From Pseudidiomarina aquimaris (lineage in GTDB: Bacteria > Pseudomonadota > Gammaproteobacteria > Enterobacterales > Alteromonadaceae): DNA of 64,000 nt. Position 1 is the first letter of the stretch; every line of letters starts with the position of its first letter. The notes under the pieces were generated by a model. The model made no database searches. It was not told the DNA's origin and saw nothing but the letters and a program-made list of their open reading frames with translations. Below are positions 61,082-64,000 of the stretch, piece after piece. The DNA lies in assembly GCF_003987395.1 (NCBI RefSeq), contig NZ_PIPT01000009.1:62001-126000 (forward strand), in the 5' to 3' direction. The translations under genes and the position numbers were made by a program.

Positions 61082-62749
61082 ATGAACTTTGCCGCTTTAT
61101 TGGTGCAAGAATTAAAACAATTCGAATGCGAAGCACTCTTCGGCATTCCTGGCGATTTTATCTTGCCGTTACTTTGCGAACTGCAAGATAACGGCGCTTT
61201 ACCTTTTTACACCCTGAATCATGAACCCAGTGTCATTTATGCCGCCGACGCTGCAGCGCGCATTCGTCAACGCCCTCAGGCCGCACTTCTTACCTATGGC
61301 GCCGGCGCCTTAAACGCCGTCAACGCTATTGCGCAAGCCTATGTGGAACGCGTTCCGCTCGTCATTTTGGCCGGTTTTCCAGCACAGCAAGAAATCGACC
61401 GTAACGTGGCGATCCACCATCAAGCCAAAGACCTCGACTCCCAACGCCGTATCTTAAGTGAAGTGACCGAATTACAGGTGCGTTTGAATAACCCAACAAC
61501 CGCTAGTGGACAGTTGCGTGCAGCATTACAATGTTGTCGCGAAACCTCTCGGCCTGTGTTGATTGAAATCCCTCGCGATGCCATTAGTTTTAACTGCGTG
61601 CCGTTACCGCCATACCACCCCCCACAAATGCCCGAACGCGAGGCGGTGAAGCTTGCGAGTTACCTGTTACAGCGGCTGCAGAATGCTCGGCAACCCGTGT
61701 TTCTTGTGGGTATCGAAGTGCAGCGCTTTGGCGCCGCGCAAGCCGTTGAAGATCTCGCGTTACAGTTAAATATTCCTATAGTTACCAGTTTTTTGGCGCG
61801 GGCAAGTATTAGCCACGACCACCCTTGCTACCACGGTACCTTTATTGACGAGAGCGACACTCATGCCTATCAGCTGTTGCAGGAAAGTGACCTCATAATT
61901 CATTTGGGTGTCATCGTCACTGACAGTAATTTTGCCGCCTATCCAAGTTTTGTCCGCGGAGATGTAGTAGTGCAGTTGCATCAGGGCACAACATATCTTC
62001 CGCATGAGCGTTGTTTCGATACTGATTTGCAGGCGCTTTGCTTGCGACTCTTGTCATACCATCTACCACCCTATTCGACTTGGTTCGAGCCAACACCCGC
62101 AAGCGAATTTGATCCTCATTTAGCGTGGAATAGCACAACGGTCGTCGAACTCATTGATGCACAGTTAAGTAGTCAAGATGCCTGCGTGCCGATTATCAGT
62201 GATGTCGGTGATTGTCTATTTGCATCATTACACGCCGATGCCAGCCATGTCATCGCGCCCGCATATTACGCCTCGATGGGCTATAGCATACCGGCGGCGC
62301 TTGGAGTGCATGTGACTACGGGCCTGCGTTCAGTGGTCTTGGTCGGTGACGGTGCCTTCTTAATGACGGGACTGGAACTATGCCAGGCCATTCATTTTGG
62401 CGCTTGTCCGATTGTAGTTCTATTTAATAACCGCCGCTGGGATATGATCGAAGCCTTTGCCCCCGAGCTTACCTGTACCAGCTTGCCGGAGTGTGATTTT
62501 CAACGTTTGAGCCAAGCGTTAGGTGCTGTTACGCATCAGGCCAATGACGCACAAAGCTTTGATGCTGCTTTCAACGCAGCTTGGGCGGATTCGAATCGAC
62601 TACAGGTTATCGAAGTACAGCTTGGCCACGAACGCAGTGCCCGCCTAACGCGTTTCGCTGATGCTTTCACGCAGCGGTTGGATAAAGGGATGATGCAACG
62701 CGGCAGCTTTGACGTGAGCGACCACACGTTGACCGACTCGGAGCGCTAG
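61082..62749 (+). CDS. Thiamine-diphosphate-dependent 2-oxoacid decarboxylase-like protein
   Basis: A 555-residue three-domain ThDP enzyme resembling pyruvate/indolepyruvate/phenylpyruvate decarboxylases. The Pyr domain has GIPGDFILPLLCEL and the cofactor glutamate E48 (LNHEPS); the PP domain has GDG at 422-424 and NN at 449-450 (GDG-x24-NN, the ThDP signature). The substrate cannot be read from sequence. ATG 61082 is preceded by GGAG in a hairpin arm; a longer in-frame start at 61040 is less likely. Its 3' end overlaps modC by 105 bp tail-to-tail. It lies between moeA and modCB in an anaerobic region, so a fermentative or redox-balancing role is possible. Confidence 0.82.
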   Translation: MNFAALLVQELKQFECEALFGIPGDFILPLLCELQDNGALPFYTLNHEPSVIYAADAAARIRQRPQAALLTYGAGALNAVNAIAQAYVERVPLVILAGFPAQQEIDRNVAIHHQAKDLDSQRRILSEVTELQVRLNNPTTASGQLRAALQCCRETSRPVLIEIPRDAISFNCVPLPPYHPPQMPEREAVKLASYLLQRLQNARQPVFLVGIEVQRFGAAQAVEDLALQLNIPIVTSFLARASISHDHPCYHGTFIDESDTHAYQLLQESDLIIHLGVIVTDSNFAAYPSFVRGDVVVQLHQGTTYLPHERCFDTDLQALCLRLLSYHLPPYSTWFEPTPASEFDPHLAWNSTTVVELIDAQLSSQDACVPIISDVGDCLFASLHADASHVIAPAYYASMGYSIPAALGVHVTTGLRSVVLVGDGAFLMTGLELCQAIHFGACPIVVLFNNRRWDMIEAFAPELTCTSLPECDFQRLSQALGAVTHQANDAQSFDAAFNAAWADSNRLQVIEVQLGHERSARLTRFADAFTQRLDKGMMQRGSFDVSDHTLTDSER

Positions 62750-63673
62750 CTGCTGCCATGCTTCATCACTGACCAGAGCAAAAAAATACTGCCGCTGACA
62801 TTCGAGTTCGACTAAATGCTCACCGGCACGATGACTCTCATGGACGGCAAAAATCACACAGGTTATTTGGTTGCGCACACTTGAGTGTGGCACTGGTTGC
62901 AAACTCAAGCTGACGTCACGGGCATAAATACGCAGTCGCTGCTGGGACGGCTCATTGAGTCCCGGCAATGGAGTACTGACCACACTCATGCCCAGCAATG
63001 AACGCAGCGGCTCTTGCCGAAGTTGCTGCGGCAACGGGCCACTGCTAAGTACCTGACCACGCTGCAGCAAAACCACATGATCACTCACTTCGGCAATATC
63101 AGAGAGTTGATGGCTCACGAAAAGCACCGGCAACTCATAACGCGTCGCAACTTGCCGTAGATAGTCTACAAACTGCTGGCGGGTGGCTTCGTCAAGAGCC
63201 GAAAACGGCTCATCGAGCAGGAGTAGCTGCGGTTGCGCGAGGATTGCACGCGCGAAAGCCACACGCTGTTGCTGACCACCGGAAAGTTGTGAGGGTTTTT
63301 GCGTCAGCAAATCGGCAACACCACAGTTGTTGATCACCTCGTCCCATGACACATAATGCTGCGCTGCGCGTTGCCAGCCGTAACGTAAATTTTCGAGCAC
63401 GGTCAAATGCGGAAACAAACTTGGCTCTTGCAACACCAAGCCAATTCGCCGCGCGGCTAATGGCATGCGAGTCTGTGCATCCTGCCACAGGTGCTCATTA
63501 AAGGAGACCTCAACTGTCCCCGTTGGCGCTAGGCCGGCAATCACTTCGAGCAAAGATGTTTTGCCTGATCCCGAGGCGCCCACAATCGCCGTGATGCCAG
63601 TGCTGGGCAGCGTTACGTCCACCGCAAGTGGAAAATGTTGACGTGCTAACGTGGCTTTGACACTGAGAGTCAT
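62645..63673 (-). CDS. modC: Molybdate ABC transporter ATP-binding protein
   Basis: ATPase of molybdate uptake, 342 residues: Walker A GASGSGKT (32-39), signature LSGGQQQRV (130-138), Walker B LLLLDEP (150-156), and a C-terminal TOBE-like regulatory region (about 280-340). It starts four bases inside modB (overlap), as usual for modBC. The 3' end runs 105 bp into the opposite-strand decarboxylase gene; both frames are open and the ModC C-terminal domain needs these codons. Confidence 0.92.
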   Translation of the reverse strand: MTLSVKATLARQHFPLAVDVTLPSTGITAIVGASGSGKTSLLEVIAGLAPTGTVEVSFNEHLWQDAQTRMPLAARRIGLVLQEPSLFPHLTVLENLRYGWQRAAQHYVSWDEVINNCGVADLLTQKPSQLSGGQQQRVAFARAILAQPQLLLLDEPFSALDEATRQQFVDYLRQVATRYELPVLFVSHQLSDIAEVSDHVVLLQRGQVLSSGPLPQQLRQEPLRSLLGMSVVSTPLPGLNEPSQQRLRIYARDVSLSLQPVPHSSVRNQITCVIFAVHESHRAGEHLVELECQRQYFFALVSDEAWQQLALRVGQRVVAHVKAAALHHPFIQPLRESISETR

Positions 63674-64000
63674 GCTGCTGGTCTCCGTCCGTAGACGATG
63701 GCCAATACCACCACCGCAACCGCGATGAGACCAAGCGATAACGCATGGGCCGCTGAGTAGTTCAGTGCCTCAGTGTGATCGTAAATCAACACCGACAATA
63801 CTTGTGTTTCGCCAGGGATGCTGCCGCCAATCATCAAAATAACGCCAAATTCACCGAGTGTATGGGCAAATACCAAGGTCGCCGCCACCACAAAACCGCC
63901 ACGGCACAACGGTAACGCTATGGTACGTAGTGCATGCCAGCGACTTGCGCCTAAACTTTCCGCCACTTGCAGCGGGCGGCGTCCCATGGCGCGGAAGGCT
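63670..64000 (-). CDS. modB: Molybdate ABC transporter permease, C-terminal part (5' end outside window)
   Basis: Inner-membrane permease of the molybdate importer. The frame remains open to the window edge. It shows the EAA-loop-like segment VAESLGASRWHALRTIALPLCRGG that contacts ModC, then helices VAATLVFAHTLGEFGVILMIGG and a C-terminal span ending YGRRPAA, typical of ModB. Uptake of molybdate serves the nitrate reductase cofactor. Confidence 0.9.
   Translation of the reverse strand, partial: AFRAMGRRPLQVAESLGASRWHALRTIALPLCRGGFVVAATLVFAHTLGEFGVILMIGGSIPGETQVLSVLIYDHTEALNYSAAHALSLGLIAVAVVVLAIVYGRRPAA

Noticed and set aside
1-64000. tRNA or rRNA genes, CRISPR arrays, intact insertion sequences
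   Set aside because: No cloverleaf, ribosomal sequence, regularly spaced repeats or transposase-like frame was recognised when reading both strands.

Overview
The window looks like a chromosomal segment of a denitrifying gammaproteobacterium, most likely from Alteromonadales and plausibly Idiomarinaceae. The reasons are the E. coli-like order pilMNOPQ-aroK-aroB-dam, the fused ArgH(A) lyase/acetyltransferase of marine gammaproteobacteria, the MetJ/MetL pair, and an FNR that keeps its four cluster cysteines. No 16S rRNA gene or other taxonomic marker is present, so the genus is an inference.

Region 1 (1-22.9 kb) is housekeeping. It holds argB (partial)-argF-argG-argH(A); metJ divergent from metL with a candidate met-box array between them; mrcA (PBP1A) divergent from the type IV pilus operon pilMNOPQ; aroK-aroB-dam followed by an ElaA-type acetyltransferase, rsmJ and a YhiN-type flavoprotein; and an amidoligase/glutamine-amidotransferase pair of unknown product. 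The opposite strand carries a yjjG/acetyltransferase pair.

Region 2 (22.9-26.3 kb) has small conserved genes: a DUF1328 membrane protein, a Mn exporter of the UPF0016 family under a yybP-ykoY manganese riboswitch, a lipoprotein, DUF1801 and DUF1761 proteins, and fnr with an FNR box before its own start.

Region 3 (26.3-43.8 kb) is an anaerobic and nitric-oxide block. It contains a YtfE/RIC-like di-iron protein divergent from norR, a DUF454 protein, moeB, nnrS, a fused narK1-narK2 transporter, mogA, ubiV-ubiU divergent from ubiT (oxygen-independent ubiquinone synthesis), hemN, nrdD-nrdG (class III ribonucleotide reductase) and norB (quinol NO reductase). Its control sites can be read directly. 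There are near-consensus FNR boxes at fnr, hemN and nrdG/norB, a tandem NrdR box at nrdDG, and two matched NorR/sigma-54 promoters (RIC gene and norB), each with two GGT-N7-ACC sites 44 bp apart at about -75 and -119.

Region 4 (43.8-47.9 kb) is an accessory island inside the denitrification cluster. It has a small CxxxCxxC protein behind a terminator after norB, a reverse-order hipA-hipB module with three 15-bp operator-like repeats, tpm, and an orphan Rhs C-terminal toxin tip with a probable immunity gene.

Region 5 (47.9-64 kb) has the respiratory nitrate reductase operon narGHJI-ppiC, divergent narX, a third NarK-type transporter, narL-moeA, a thiamine-diphosphate 2-oxoacid decarboxylase-like gene with a hairpin over its ribosome-binding site, and modC-modB (partial). 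Together these genes take up nitrate and molybdate, make the Mo cofactor, reduce nitrate, detoxify NO, and keep haem, quinone and deoxynucleotide synthesis running without oxygen. No nitrite reductase or N2O reductase gene lies in the window. I found no tRNA or rRNA gene, CRISPR array or intact insertion sequence.
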